64,000 bases of DNA from UBA11606 sp049437325 (GTDB lineage Bacteria; Actinomycetota; Acidimicrobiia; Acidimicrobiales; Aldehydirespiratoraceae). The stretch spans positions 20,587 through 84,586 of the forward strand of contig JBMTIM010000005.1 in the NCBI GenBank assembly GCA_049437325.1, in the 5' to 3' direction. The notes below the pieces were generated by a model. The model made no database searches. It was given only the letters and a program-made list of their open reading frames with translations, and was not told the origin of the DNA. This document shows, piece by piece, positions 1 through 9,139 of this stretch. How positions within the stretch are numbered: position 1 is the first letter of the stretch; every line of letters begins with the position of its first letter. A program made the position numbers and the translations under genes.

Positions 1-1996
1 ACATGGCGATGGCTGCGTGTTCGGCGGCGTGCAGCGTGCCGGCGGGGTCGCCGCCAGCTGCCACGACTGCCTCGACGACAGTGGGGTCGAGGACGTACCA
101 GAAGGCCCGGGTGTGCAGACGTTGGTCGGGCAGGTCGAGCGACTCGGTGGCGAGGAGCTTGCGCGAGAAGGTGTCCCGGAGCTGGTAGCCGGTGACGCTG
201 GTGACCACCTCGACCTCGCCGAGGAACAGTGTCGCGTTGCCGACCCGCTTTGACGCATGAACCGCAGTGACCGAGATGTTGGTGTCGCTGCGGGCCTGCG
301 TATAGGTGGTGTGGTCACACTCGACGACACGAGCATGCCCTTCGTCGAGATCGAGCCGGACGACTTCGAACGATTGGCCTCGGTGAAGGTACACCGCACC
401 GTCGTGCACCGAGGTGAGTGCTCGGTGCTCGTCGACGGTGCCGATGAGCCGTTCGGAGTGATGCTCGATGATCTTGATCTCACCCGAGGTGCCGTTCCGT
501 AGACCGACGGAGCGCGATGGAAAGCCCGTACCGCACCAGTGGGCGAATGGCTCGTCGTGGCCGTTGCGTCGACGCTGCCGCAGGCGGAGTTGGTCCTGGC
601 GAACGAGGTCACGCACGCCGTCGTGAAGCTCGGATTCGGGCCAGAAACGCAGATCGTCCCACGAGAGCGGAAGTTCATATGCGGCACAGGCGAGGTGTGG
701 GCCGAGGATGTACGGATTCGACGTGTTGATCACGGCCGGTTCCGGTGATCGTTCGAAGACGTCGCGAGGATGCCGCATCAGGTAGCGGTCGAGCTGGTCT
801 TCGCCGGCGACCAGTACCGTGACGCTCGGCTCACGACGGCGTCCGGCGCGACCAGCCTGCTGCCACATCGACGCAATCGTCCCCGGGAAGCCGTTCATCA
901 CGCAGGCATCGAGATCCCCGATGTCGACCCCGAGTTCGAGTGCGGATGTGGCAACGACCCCGCGAAGCGCGCCGGACGTCAAGTCGTCTTCGATCTCTCG
1001 ACGCTCGTCGGCCAGATACCCGGCTCGGTACGACACGACACGTCGCTCGAGATGTGGGGGAAGTCGCCTCCTGATGTCGGCGGCGATGAGTTCGGTGCTC
1101 TTTCGGCTTCGGCAAAAGGTGATCGTGCGGTGGCCGGACGCAATGAGGGCAGCAGCGACCGTGGCGACCTCGCTGTTGGTCGAGGAGCGAGCTCCGCTGT
1201 CCTCGTCGATTGTCGGAGGATCGAGCAGTGCGAACCGACGGGGTCCCTTTGGTGACCCGTCGTCGGAGACGGCCTCAACCGGAGCGCCGCACAGCTCGGC
1301 GGCAAGGCGTTCGGGACGACCGATCGTCGCCGACGTGAATACGAAGGTCGGGTCGGCACCGTAGTGGCGACAGATCCGCCGGAGGCGACGAAGCACGTGG
1401 GCGACATGAGAGCCGAACACGCCGCGAAGCACGTGCAATTCGTCGACCACGACGTATCGCAGGCGCATGAAGAATGTGTCCCACTTCTCGTGCCGAGGGA
1501 GCAGACCGCCGTGCAGCATTTCGGGGTTGGTGAGCACAACGTTGGCGGTATCGCGAATGGCGACTCGTTCGTCGGATCCGGCGTCACCGTCGTATGCACC
1601 GGCAACGAGTCCGGGGTAGGCAGCGTCTTCGAAGGCCCGAAGTTGGTCGTGGGCAAGGGCCTTGGTGGGGTACAGCAGCAGTGCGGTGGCCGGTTTGATC
1701 GGGTCGGCCACGGCCTCGGCAATCGGGAGCTGAAAGCATCGCGACTTTCCCGATGCGGTGCCGGTGGCGATGACGACGTTGTGACCGGATCGGATCAAAT
1801 CGATGGCCTCGGCCTGATGACGCCACAGCGGCCAGCGCTCGAGGTCGGGTTCGAGCCAGTCGGGGAGCGGGTGACTGAGTGTGCCGTGTTGCTCGGGTCG
1901 CTCGACAAGGTGCTCGATGTGGACCAGCCGACCATCCGCGTGCAGCTGGTCGAGCAGTACCTCGAAGGGTGCCGACGAGTCCGAAGCGAGCGCCAC
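1..1996 (-). CDS. mrfA: DEAD/DEAH-box helicase, MrfA/YprA type with DUF1998-like C-terminus (3' end outside window)
   Basis: ATP-dependent DNA helicase; in Bacillus the MrfA family repairs mitomycin-type DNA damage. About 665 codons are visible. Walker A ATGTASGKS lies at residues 77-85, the DEAH-equivalent VVVDELH near residue 183, then motif III SATIG and the late motifs GVDIGDLDACVMNGFPGT and QQAGRAGRR. The last visible part reads LHAAEHAAIAM, the entry to the DUF1998 zinc region; its cysteines lie beyond base 1. GTG 1996 is chosen because TAACAT ends 6 nt upstream. It is divergent from the STAS gene. The family call is strong; a mitomycin-repair role here is inference. Confidence 0.88.
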   Translation of the reverse strand, partial: MALASDSSAPFEVLLDQLHADGRLVHIEHLVERPEQHGTLSHPLPDWLEPDLERWPLWRHQAEAIDLIRSGHNVVIATGTASGKSRCFQLPIAEAVADPIKPATALLLYPTKALAHDQLRAFEDAAYPGLVAGAYDGDAGSDERVAIRDTANVVLTNPEMLHGGLLPRHEKWDTFFMRLRYVVVDELHVLRGVFGSHVAHVLRRLRRICRHYGADPTFVFTSATIGRPERLAAELCGAPVEAVSDDGSPKGPRRFALLDPPTIDEDSGARSSTNSEVATVAAALIASGHRTITFCRSRKSTELIAADIRRRLPPHLERRVVSYRAGYLADERREIEDDLTSGALRGVVATSALELGVDIGDLDACVMNGFPGTIASMWQQAGRAGRRREPSVTVLVAGEDQLDRYLMRHPRDVFERSPEPAVINTSNPYILGPHLACAAYELPLSWDDLRFWPESELHDGVRDLVRQDQLRLRQRRRNGHDEPFAHWCGTGFPSRSVGLRNGTSGEIKIIEHHSERLIGTVDEHRALTSVHDGAVYLHRGQSFEVVRLDLDEGHARVVECDHTTYTQARSDTNISVTAVHASKRVGNATLFLGEVEVVTSVTGYQLRDTFSRKLLATESLDLPDQRLHTRAFWYVLDPTVVEAVVAAGGDPAGTLHAAEHAAIAM

Positions 1997-2002
1997 GGGC
2001 CG

Positions 2003-2008
2003 ATGTTA
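2003..2008 (-). promoter_or_regulatory. -10 box TAACAT of the helicase gene
   Basis: TAACAT, 6 nt before GTG 1996; leaderless-type promoter, back to back with the STAS promoter. Confidence 0.5.
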
Positions 2009-2046
2009 TGGCCCGTCGATGACCGAATCACACCGATGTGGTCCGA

Positions 2047-2052
2047 TACCGT
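2047..2052 (+). promoter_or_regulatory. -10 box TACCGT of the STAS gene
   Basis: TACCGT, 7 nt before GTG 2060. It decides between the possible starts at 2036, 2051 and 2060. Confidence 0.45.
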
Positions 2053-2059
2053 GCAACGA

Positions 2060-2413
2060 GTGAACATCGTTGCGCACGCCCACCGAGACGGTCAGTGGTC
2101 GGTGATCACCGTGGCCGGGGAGCTCGATGTCGTCGGTGCACCCGAACTTCGGCAACATGTGATGCGCGCCGTGTCCGATGGCCTTCACCATCTCGTCCTC
2201 GATCTGTCAGGGATCGGCTTCATCGACTCGTTCGGGTTGGGTGTGCTCATCGGCGCGCTCAAGCGAGTGCGCCTGCTCGACGGTGATCTTCAGTTGGTCG
2301 TCACGGAGCCGCGGGTGCGACGAGTGTTCGAACTCTGTGACCTCGACCGTGTCTTCACCCTGCACCGTGATGTGCGAACTGCAGTGGCGCTCACCGGGGA
2401 TGCGAGTTCGTGA
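2060..2413 (+). CDS. STAS-domain anti-sigma factor antagonist
   Basis: Small single-domain protein of 117 residues in the SpoIIAA/RsbV family, which binds and titrates an RsbW/SpoIIAB-type kinase when unphosphorylated. The strand-helix segment VLDLSGIGFIDSFGLGVLIG carries the conserved Asp-Ser; this Ser is the usual phosphorylation site. Starts at ATG 2036 or GTG 2051 are possible, but GTG 2060 fits the -10 box. The TGA overlaps the GTG of the next gene (GTGA), so the pair is translationally coupled and probably forms a partner-switching module. No cognate sigma factor of the SigB/SigF type is in the window. Confidence 0.85.
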   Translation: MNIVAHAHRDGQWSVITVAGELDVVGAPELRQHVMRAVSDGLHHLVLDLSGIGFIDSFGLGVLIGALKRVRLLDGDLQLVVTEPRVRRVFELCDLDRVFTLHRDVRTAVALTGDASS

Positions 2414-2865
2414 GCGAACTGTTCGCGCCGGGCACGATTGTGCTCGAGATACCGGCGCGCGCCGACTTCGTGTCGTTCGTCCGGGTGGTTGTTGCGGCGG
2501 CTGCCGAACTCGAACCCAATCTGCCGAACGAGCGGATCGAGGACCTCAAACTTGCGGTGTCCGAGGCGACTACCAATGCGATCGACGCCCACAGTCGCAG
2601 CGACTCCGACGACCGGATCCGAGTCGAGTGTCGGCTTGCGGACGACGAAGTGACCGTAATCATTCACGATGAGGGGCCGGGATTCGAGCCCGAGGATGTT
2701 CCGATCCTTCCCGAACCCGACCACCCCGATCGACTTCTCCATGAATCCGGCTTGGGGGTGCACCTGATGCACTTGCTCGCCGATGATGCATCGATCACCT
2801 CCGATGGCCTCGGCACCGATGTCAAACTCACGGTGTACGCATCCAGGCGTCGGAACTCCGGGTGA
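2410..2865 (+). CDS. RsbW/SpoIIAB-like serine kinase / anti-sigma ATPase
   Basis: GHKL-fold (HATPase_c_2) protein of 151 residues. The N-box reads EATTNAIDAH (about residues 53-62), the G1 box DEGPGF and the G2 box GLGVHL, so the ATP site looks complete. The family phosphorylates STAS antagonists and holds an alternative sigma factor. GTG 2410 overlaps the stop of the STAS gene. Target sigma factor unknown. Followed after 24 nt by nhaA, which has its own -10 box. Confidence 0.87.
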   Translation: MSELFAPGTIVLEIPARADFVSFVRVVVAAAAELEPNLPNERIEDLKLAVSEATTNAIDAHSRSDSDDRIRVECRLADDEVTVIIHDEGPGFEPEDVPILPEPDHPDRLLHESGLGVHLMHLLADDASITSDGLGTDVKLTVYASRRRNSG

Positions 2866-2873
2866 CGTCCCGC

Positions 2874-2879
2874 TAGGTT
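2874..2879 (+). promoter_or_regulatory. -10 box TAGGTT of nhaA
   Basis: TAGGTT, 10 nt before ATG 2890. Confidence 0.4.
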
Positions 2880-2889
2880 CAGGCCCGTT

Positions 2890-4263
2890 ATGGCTGGAGA
2901 GCATCTCGAACCTTCACCGCTGACGTGGTTGGGCGGCGAGCGCCGTCTGGCGCGCCGCGTGGGCCGCCCGGTCCGGAACTTCCTCGCCATCGAGGCGGCC
3001 AGCGGCGTCTTGTTGATCGGTGCCACCGTCGTTGCGCTTGTCTGGGCGAATTCACCATGGAGCGAGTCGTACTTCGATCTCCTCCACACCCATATCACGA
3101 TCCAGTTCGGTGACGTTTTGACGCTCGACGAGTCGATCGAGCACTGGGTCAACGACGCCCTGATGGCGATCTTCTTCTTCGTTGTGGGACTCGAGATCAA
3201 ACGCGAACTCGTGGCCGGCGAGCTCCGGAACCCTCGTGCCGCAGCGCTTCCGGCAATCGCTGCGGTCGGGGGCATGGTCGTGCCTGCGCTCTTCTTCGTC
3301 CTCTTCAACGCAGGCGGTGCGGGTGCGCACGGTTGGGGCATTCCGATGGCCACCGACATCGCCTTCGCGGTGGGTGTGGTGGCGCTGCTCGGCAACAAGG
3401 TGCCGAGCGCCATGAAAGTATTCCTGCTGACCCTGGCGATTGTCGACGACATCGGCGCCATTGCAGTGATCGCAATCTTCTACACCGACGATTTGTCGAC
3501 CGGTTGGCTGCTCGTGGCGGTCGGCATCACGATGATTGTCGTGCTGATGCGCACGGCTCGTGTCTGGTACGTGCCGGCCTATGTGTTTGTTGGCGGGTTC
3601 CTGTGGTTGGCCGTCTTCGAGTCCGGAATACACGCCACGATCGCAGGTGTCGTGCTCGGGCTCATCACGCCGGCTCATCCGTTGCGTTCATACACCGAGC
3701 TCGACGACGATGACGACGACGATCCCCACGTCGGCGCAGCGATCACTGGGCAGGCGAGTGCGTCGGTGGTGCGACGGGCCACCTTCGAGATTCGCGAACG
3801 GTTGTCGGTTGCCGATCGTCTCGAAGATCTGCTGCATCCGTTCAGTTCGTTCCTCATCGTTCCAGTCTTCGCTCTTGCCAATGCTGGCATCGAGATCAGT
3901 GGGGATTCGATCAGGGGCGCGGTGACCAGCGACGTGACGATCGGTGTTGTCGTCGGCCTCGTGCTCGGAAAACTTGTCGGCGTGAGCGTGTTCACCTGGG
4001 CGGCCGTCAGGACGGGCGTGTCATCGCTCCCGCGCGGTGCGACCATGACCCATGTGGTGGGGCTGGCGGCGATCGCCGGCATCGGCTTCACCGTGTCGCT
4101 CTTCATCACGAATCTGGCGTTCGAGGACGCATCACTCATCGAAGAAGCGAAGCTTGGCATTCTGGCGGCGTCGCTGCTCGCCGCGATCGTCGGTGTACTC
4201 GTGCTGAGCCGGGCGAACGAGGTCATCGAGATCGAGATGGAAGACGTTGGAGTTGCGTCGTGA
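2890..4263 (+). CDS. nhaA: Na+/H+ antiporter NhaA
   Basis: Inner-membrane antiporter of 457 residues exchanging protons for sodium or lithium. The paired aspartates of the ion site are in LAIVDDIGAIAVI (about residue 185), and the N-terminal MAIFFFVVGLEIKREL and HATIAGVVLGL segments are typical. One loop (about residues 272-285) carries a run of seven aspartates, ELDDDDDDDPH, not expected in the Escherichia protein; it sits between membrane segments and may sense or screen ions (inference). The stop overlaps the GTG of topA. Confidence 0.95.
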   Translation: MAGEHLEPSPLTWLGGERRLARRVGRPVRNFLAIEAASGVLLIGATVVALVWANSPWSESYFDLLHTHITIQFGDVLTLDESIEHWVNDALMAIFFFVVGLEIKRELVAGELRNPRAAALPAIAAVGGMVVPALFFVLFNAGGAGAHGWGIPMATDIAFAVGVVALLGNKVPSAMKVFLLTLAIVDDIGAIAVIAIFYTDDLSTGWLLVAVGITMIVVLMRTARVWYVPAYVFVGGFLWLAVFESGIHATIAGVVLGLITPAHPLRSYTELDDDDDDDPHVGAAITGQASASVVRRATFEIRERLSVADRLEDLLHPFSSFLIVPVFALANAGIEISGDSIRGAVTSDVTIGVVVGLVLGKLVGVSVFTWAAVRTGVSSLPRGATMTHVVGLAAIAGIGFTVSLFITNLAFEDASLIEEAKLGILAASLLAAIVGVLVLSRANEVIEIEMEDVGVAS

Positions 4264-7031
4264 GTGGGCCGAACGGAGGTCATGCGCTGGTCATCGTCGA
4301 GAGTCCGGCCAAGGCGAAGAAGATTCAGGAGTACCTGGGATCGGGCTTCACCGTCGAGTCGTCGATCGGCCACATTCGCGACCTTCCTCGAAATGCCGCT
4401 GATGTTCCCAAGGCGTACAAGGGTGAGCCGTGGGCCCGCACCGGTATCGATGTCGACAACGGATTCAAGCCGCTCTACGTCGAACATCAGGACAAGAAAG
4501 ATCACATCCGCCTCCTCAAGTCGCTGTTGAAGGAGGCCGACGAGCTGTATCTCGCGACCGACGAGGACCGAGAGGGCGAGGCCATCGCCTGGCACCTGAT
4601 CGAGGTCCTCAACCCGACCGTGCCGGTCAAGCGAATGGTGTTCCACGAGGTCACCGAGAAAGCGATCCACGCAGCCCTTGCGTCACCGCGTGAACTCGAC
4701 CGAAAGATGGTCGATGCCCAGGAGGCTCGCCGGATCCTGGATCGGTTGTATGGCTATGAGGTCAGCCCGGTGCTCTGGAAGAAAGTCATGCCGCAACTGT
4801 CGGCGGGTCGGGTGCAAAGCGTTGGGACCCGGATCGTCGTCGAGCGCGAACGTGAACGGATGGCATTCATCGAGGCGAGCTACTGGGATGTGAAGGGCAC
4901 CTTTGCAGCGGTGGAGGGTGACGATCAACGTGCGTTCGATGCTGCGCTCGTTGCTATCGATGGTGTCCGACTGGCCACCGGACGAGACTTCAGCGATGAC
5001 GGACGCCTTGCCCGCAACGACGTGACGGTGCTCGACGAATCAGGCGCACGGGCCCTCGGTTCCGATCTCGACGATGCGTCCTTCGAGATTCGCTCCCGTG
5101 AGACCAAGCCGTACCGGCGTCGTCCAGCAGCACCATTCATCACGTCGACGTTCCAACAGGAGGCGGGTCGCAAGCTCCAGATGTCGTCGGCGATGGCCAT
5201 GCGTGCCGCCCAGGGTCTGTACGAGAAGGGCTACATCACCTACATGCGCACCGACAGCACCACGCTGTCCGACACCGCACTGCAGGCGGCCCGTTCGATG
5301 ATCTCGGAGCGCTATGGCAAGACCTTCCTGCCCGATGCGCCGCGTCATTACGCCACGAAATCGAAGAATGCCCAGGAAGCGCACGAGGCCATCCGGCCGG
5401 CCGGTGACACCTTCCGGCTCCCCGCCGAGGTGGCCAAGGAAGTTCCGCAATCCGAAGCTCGCGCCTACGAGCTCATCTGGCAGCGTACGGTCGCGTCACA
5501 GATGACCGACTGCACCGGCGAGACGGTCACGCTCCGTCTCGGCGCAACGAGTGCCGCAGGCACCGATGTCGAGTTCTCGGCATCGGGCACGGTGATCGCC
5601 CACTCCGGCTTTCGCGAGGTCTACGAGGAGAGCCGGGTCCAGGATCGCAACGCCGAGGAAGACGCCGACGAGCGTCGACTTCCGCCGTTGGCCGAGGGTG
5701 ATGCAGCTCGTGCAACCGGTCCGCTCGAGGTCGAGGGCCACACGACGTCACCGCCCGCTCGTTACACCGAGGCGTCACTGGTCAAACGGCTCGAGGAACT
5801 CGGTGTGGGTCGCCCGTCGACGTACGCCTCGATCATCGGCACCATCCAGGATCGCGGATATGTCTGGAAGAAGGGCGCTGCACTGGTTCCGTCGTTCACG
5901 GCCTTTTCTGTTGTCAACGTCATGGAAGGCCATTTCCCGAACCTCGTCGACTACGCATTCACCGCTCGGATGGAGGACGATCTCGATCGCATCGCCAGTG
6001 GTGCCGAAGACGCCGAGCCGTGGTTGAGTCGCTTCTACTTCGGCGAAGGTGAAGGCGGTGAGCCCGGGCTCAAGGAGAAGGTCTCGACGCGTCTTCCCGA
6101 CATCGATGCCCGCGCCGTGAACACGATCCCGTTGGGCATGTCCGATGACGGCAAGCCGGTCGTCGCTCGCGTCGGCCGCTACGGCCCGTACGTGCAGAAG
6201 GGTGACAGCGAAAACGCCGACGACAACGAGACCGCTTCGATCCCCGACGACATTGCGCCGGACGAACTCAGTCTCGAGAAGGCGATGGAGTATCTCGCCA
6301 TTCCGAAGGAGGGCCGTGTTCTGGGTGAGCACCCCGAGCATCGGATGCCGATCTATGCCAAAGCGGGTCGGTTCGGACCGTACGTGCAGGTCGGTACGTT
6401 CGAGGAATGGGAGGAAGTGGGTGAGAAGCCACCCACCGCATCGCTCTTTCAGACGATGACCCTCGAACGGGTGACCCTGGAGGATGCACTGCAACTGTTG
6501 TCGCTCCCCCGCACGGTTGGTGCCGACCCGAATGACGGTGAGGTCATCACGGTCCAGAACGGCCGGTACGGCCCGTATCTCACGAAGGGTTCCGACAGCC
6601 GCAGCCTCGACAACGAGGAGCAACTGTTGACGGTCACGCTCGAGGAGTGCTTGGCGATTCTTGCCCAACCCAAACGCCGTCGCGGTCAGGCTGCGCCCAA
6701 ACCCCCGCTGCGTGACATGGGTGCCGATCCCGAGACCGGTAAGCCGATGATCGTCAAGGACGGCCGGTTCGGCCCGTACGTCACCGACGGCGAATTCAAT
6801 GCCTCGCTTCGCAAAGGTGACACCGTCGAAGAGTTGACCGTCGAACGGGCCGCCGAACTGCTCGCCGACCGGCGGGCCAAGGGCCCGGCGAAAAAGAAGG
6901 CCTCGAAGAAGAAGGCGGCGAAGAAGAAGGCGGCGAAGAAGAAGGCAGCCAAGAAGAAGGCCACGAAGAAGAAGGCGGCGAAGAAATCGGCCTCGACGCC
7001 GACCCTGAACGAGTCCGACGACTCCTTCTGA
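4260..7031 (+). CDS. topA: DNA topoisomerase I (type IA)
   Basis: Relaxes negative supercoils; 923 residues. The Toprim domain begins ALVIVESPAKAKKI and contains ATDEDREGEAIAWHL; the catalytic tyrosine is in GYITYMRTDST. The C-terminus has no cysteine zinc ribbons; it has four GR(Y/F)GPY repeats near residues 640, 703, 768 and 834, as in actinobacterial TopA. It ends with a lysine-rich tail (about residues 877-910) built of KKKAA units. GTG 4260 overlaps the nhaA stop. The lysine tail probably grips DNA, as shown for actinobacterial TopA tails (family knowledge). Confidence 0.97.
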   Translation: MSGPNGGHALVIVESPAKAKKIQEYLGSGFTVESSIGHIRDLPRNAADVPKAYKGEPWARTGIDVDNGFKPLYVEHQDKKDHIRLLKSLLKEADELYLATDEDREGEAIAWHLIEVLNPTVPVKRMVFHEVTEKAIHAALASPRELDRKMVDAQEARRILDRLYGYEVSPVLWKKVMPQLSAGRVQSVGTRIVVERERERMAFIEASYWDVKGTFAAVEGDDQRAFDAALVAIDGVRLATGRDFSDDGRLARNDVTVLDESGARALGSDLDDASFEIRSRETKPYRRRPAAPFITSTFQQEAGRKLQMSSAMAMRAAQGLYEKGYITYMRTDSTTLSDTALQAARSMISERYGKTFLPDAPRHYATKSKNAQEAHEAIRPAGDTFRLPAEVAKEVPQSEARAYELIWQRTVASQMTDCTGETVTLRLGATSAAGTDVEFSASGTVIAHSGFREVYEESRVQDRNAEEDADERRLPPLAEGDAARATGPLEVEGHTTSPPARYTEASLVKRLEELGVGRPSTYASIIGTIQDRGYVWKKGAALVPSFTAFSVVNVMEGHFPNLVDYAFTARMEDDLDRIASGAEDAEPWLSRFYFGEGEGGEPGLKEKVSTRLPDIDARAVNTIPLGMSDDGKPVVARVGRYGPYVQKGDSENADDNETASIPDDIAPDELSLEKAMEYLAIPKEGRVLGEHPEHRMPIYAKAGRFGPYVQVGTFEEWEEVGEKPPTASLFQTMTLERVTLEDALQLLSLPRTVGADPNDGEVITVQNGRYGPYLTKGSDSRSLDNEEQLLTVTLEECLAILAQPKRRRGQAAPKPPLRDMGADPETGKPMIVKDGRFGPYVTDGEFNASLRKGDTVEELTVERAAELLADRRAKGPAKKKASKKKAAKKKAAKKKAAKKKATKKKAAKKSASTPTLNESDDSF
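6903..6977 (+). repeat. 15-bp tandem repeat coding for the TopA lysine tail
   Basis: Five consecutive 15-bp units, each three AAG codons between alanine, serine or threonine codons, in frame with topA. Unit number can change by slippage without a frameshift. Confidence 0.9.
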
Positions 7032-7075
7032 ACGCGTGTCGGAAGCCCGGTCAGCCTGCCGGGTACGTGACCGCC

Positions 7076-7081
7076 TAGTCT
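7076..7081 (+). promoter_or_regulatory. -10 box TAGTCT of the MFS gene
   Basis: TAGTCT, 7 nt before GTG 7089. Confidence 0.5.
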
Positions 7082-7088
7082 CGGTCCC

Positions 7089-8534
7089 GTGAATCCCCCG
7101 GCGTCCAACAGCGCGGACCGACTGCAGGACGCCGTCGGGTCCACCAAGCCGGGCAACCGAATCGAGGCGATTTTCGGATCGCGCGCGTTTTTCAGACTCT
7201 GGATTGCGCAGGTCGTCTCCGCAACCGGCGACTGGTTGGGGCTGATCGCAATCATCTCGCTCGCAGAGCGGATCAGCGACGGTTCCGAAGGCACGGCCAT
7301 TGCACTCGTTCTCGGCGCGCGGATCGCGCCCGGATTCTTTCTCGCAACGGCGGCGGGTGTGATGGTCGACCGGCTCGACCGCAAGAAGGTCATGCTTGTG
7401 TGCGACGTCGGACGGGCTCTCGTGTTGTTTGCGTTGCCGTTCGTCGACACGATCGTTGGACTCGTCATTGCGTCGTTCGTGCTCGAGATCTTCACGATGC
7501 TGTGGTCACCGGCGAAAGAGGCGGTGGTTCCGAACCTCGTTCCCCGTGACAAGCTCACCACGGCGAACTCGCTCAACGTTGCAGCCGCCTACGGGATGTT
7601 CCCGGTAGCGGCGGGTATTGCAGCGCTCCTCGCAAAGCTGTCCGAACGGTTCAGTGACGAGGGTTGGGTCGACACGTGGCACCTCAATGAGGAGGGTCTT
7701 GCCTTCTACGTCGATGGACTGTCCTTTCTGCTGACCGCACTCATCATTTGGCGTATCACATGGCCTCGCCGGAGCCGTGAAGAGCGTCGCTCGGCCGAGC
7801 GAGGGTCGTGGGATCTCGGTGGTGCAATCCGAGAGCTGCGGGAGGGATGGCAGTTCATCGCGGTCAACCCCATCGTTCGAGCGGTCAACGTCGGTCTGGC
7901 CACCGCCGTGATCGGAGGTGGCATGTTGGTCCCGTTGGGGGCCATTTTCGTGGACGAGGTGATCTCGGGGGATGGTGCCGACTTCAACCTTGTGCTGTTT
8001 GCGCTCGGTACCGGCATGGCTGCAGGCGTGGTAACCGCCTCGGTGACACAGGCTCGTATCAACCGAGCGCGGCTCTTCCCCTTCGCCCTCGCCGTTGCCG
8101 GTGGTGGACTGCTCGTCGCCTCGTCGTCATCGGTGCTGTCGATCGTGGTTCCCATGATTGCGGTTGTCGGTTTCGCAGCCGGCCCGATCTATGTGCTCGG
8201 GTTCACCCTGTTGCACGAAAACGTCGACGACGAATTGCGTGGGCGGATCTTCTCGGCCCTGCTGGTGCTGGTTCGGTTCTGCGTGCTGCTCGCACTCGCC
8301 GTTGCTCCCGTGCTCTCCGAAGTGTTCGATGGGTTGTCCGCAGCGCTGTGGGACGATCGCATCGCCGAGTTCGGTGGGGTCTCGATCTTTGTTCCTGGCG
8401 TGCGACTCACCATGTGGTTGAGTTCGGTGATCATCGTGTTCGCAGGGGTGCTGGCCATGCGGAGTCTTCGGGCTGGTTCCGGGGCCTTCGTGTCCAGTAC
8501 GTCCGCTCCCGTCGATGCGGAGGCTGACTCGTGA
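7089..8534 (+). CDS. MFS transporter
   Basis: Membrane transporter of 481 residues with about twelve hydrophobic segments and the loop motif RLDRKKVMLVCDVGRA typical of the EntS-like exporter branch (MFS_3). Substrate unknown. GTG 7089 lies 57 nt after topA and has its own -10 box; the stop overlaps the GTG of tmk. The same topA-MFS-tmk order occurs in related actinobacteria, to my recollection, so the location says little about substrate. Confidence 0.85.
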   Translation: MNPPASNSADRLQDAVGSTKPGNRIEAIFGSRAFFRLWIAQVVSATGDWLGLIAIISLAERISDGSEGTAIALVLGARIAPGFFLATAAGVMVDRLDRKKVMLVCDVGRALVLFALPFVDTIVGLVIASFVLEIFTMLWSPAKEAVVPNLVPRDKLTTANSLNVAAAYGMFPVAAGIAALLAKLSERFSDEGWVDTWHLNEEGLAFYVDGLSFLLTALIIWRITWPRRSREERRSAERGSWDLGGAIRELREGWQFIAVNPIVRAVNVGLATAVIGGGMLVPLGAIFVDEVISGDGADFNLVLFALGTGMAAGVVTASVTQARINRARLFPFALAVAGGGLLVASSSSVLSIVVPMIAVVGFAAGPIYVLGFTLLHENVDDELRGRIFSALLVLVRFCVLLALAVAPVLSEVFDGLSAALWDDRIAEFGGVSIFVPGVRLTMWLSSVIIVFAGVLAMRSLRAGSGAFVSSTSAPVDAEADS

Positions 8535-9139
8535 CCGGACGACTGATTGCCTTCGAGGGGGCCGATGCATCTGGGAAGTCGACGCAGGCGCAGCGGCTCG
8601 CCGCTCGTCTCGGTGTGGAACTGACCTTTCAGTTCGGTGCGACAGAAATCGGAAGCGCTATCCGATCGATCCTGCTCGATCCCGCCCACGACATGCTCGA
8701 CGACCGAGCCGAGGCACTGCTCGTGATCGCCGACAAGGCCCAACACGTGGCCGAGGTTGTCGCCCCCGCACTCGCGCGAGGCGAGACGGTCATCACCGAT
8801 CGTTTCACCGCGTCGACCACCGCCTACCAGGGGTTCGGTCGTGGCCTCGATCGTGATGAACTGACCCGGATGATGCACTGGGCGACCAACGGCATCGAAC
8901 CCGACCTCACCGTGCTCCTCGATGTCAACCTCGACGTCGCCCGGCAACGCCTCGGTGACGAGGTCGATCGAATCGAGGGGGCCGGGGCCGAGTTCCACAC
9001 GAAGGTTCGTCAGGGCTATCTGGAGATGGCAGCAGCTGATCCCGACCGTTGGGTCGTCGTCGGGGCCGACGGGACAGTCGAGGACGTGGCTGCTCGCGTC
9101 GACGCCGCCGTCGATGCGTGGTTGGCTGCGAATCGATGA
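8531..9139 (+). CDS. tmk: Thymidylate kinase
   Basis: Makes dTDP from dTMP and ATP for DNA synthesis; 202 residues, normal length. The P-loop is in FEGADASGKST (residues 7-17), the DR(F/Y) substrate motif in ITDRFTAST, and the lid region near DRIEGAGAEF. GTG 8531 overlaps the MFS stop, and its TGA overlaps the ATG of holB (ATGA), so tmk and holB are translationally coupled, a common pairing. Confidence 0.96.
   Translation: MTGRLIAFEGADASGKSTQAQRLAARLGVELTFQFGATEIGSAIRSILLDPAHDMLDDRAEALLVIADKAQHVAEVVAPALARGETVITDRFTASTTAYQGFGRGLDRDELTRMMHWATNGIEPDLTVLLDVNLDVARQRLGDEVDRIEGAGAEFHTKVRQGYLEMAAADPDRWVVVGADGTVEDVAARVDAAVDAWLAANR

Noticed and set aside
6903..6977. CRISPR-like or transposon-end repeat
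   Set aside because: In-frame coding repeat of TopA lysine codons. No CRISPR repeats, transposase or integrase were found anywhere in the window.
7045..7064. CCCGG/CCGGG hairpin after topA as a terminator
   Set aside because: Only five base pairs with an 8-nt loop and no U-tract; too weak in GC-rich DNA.
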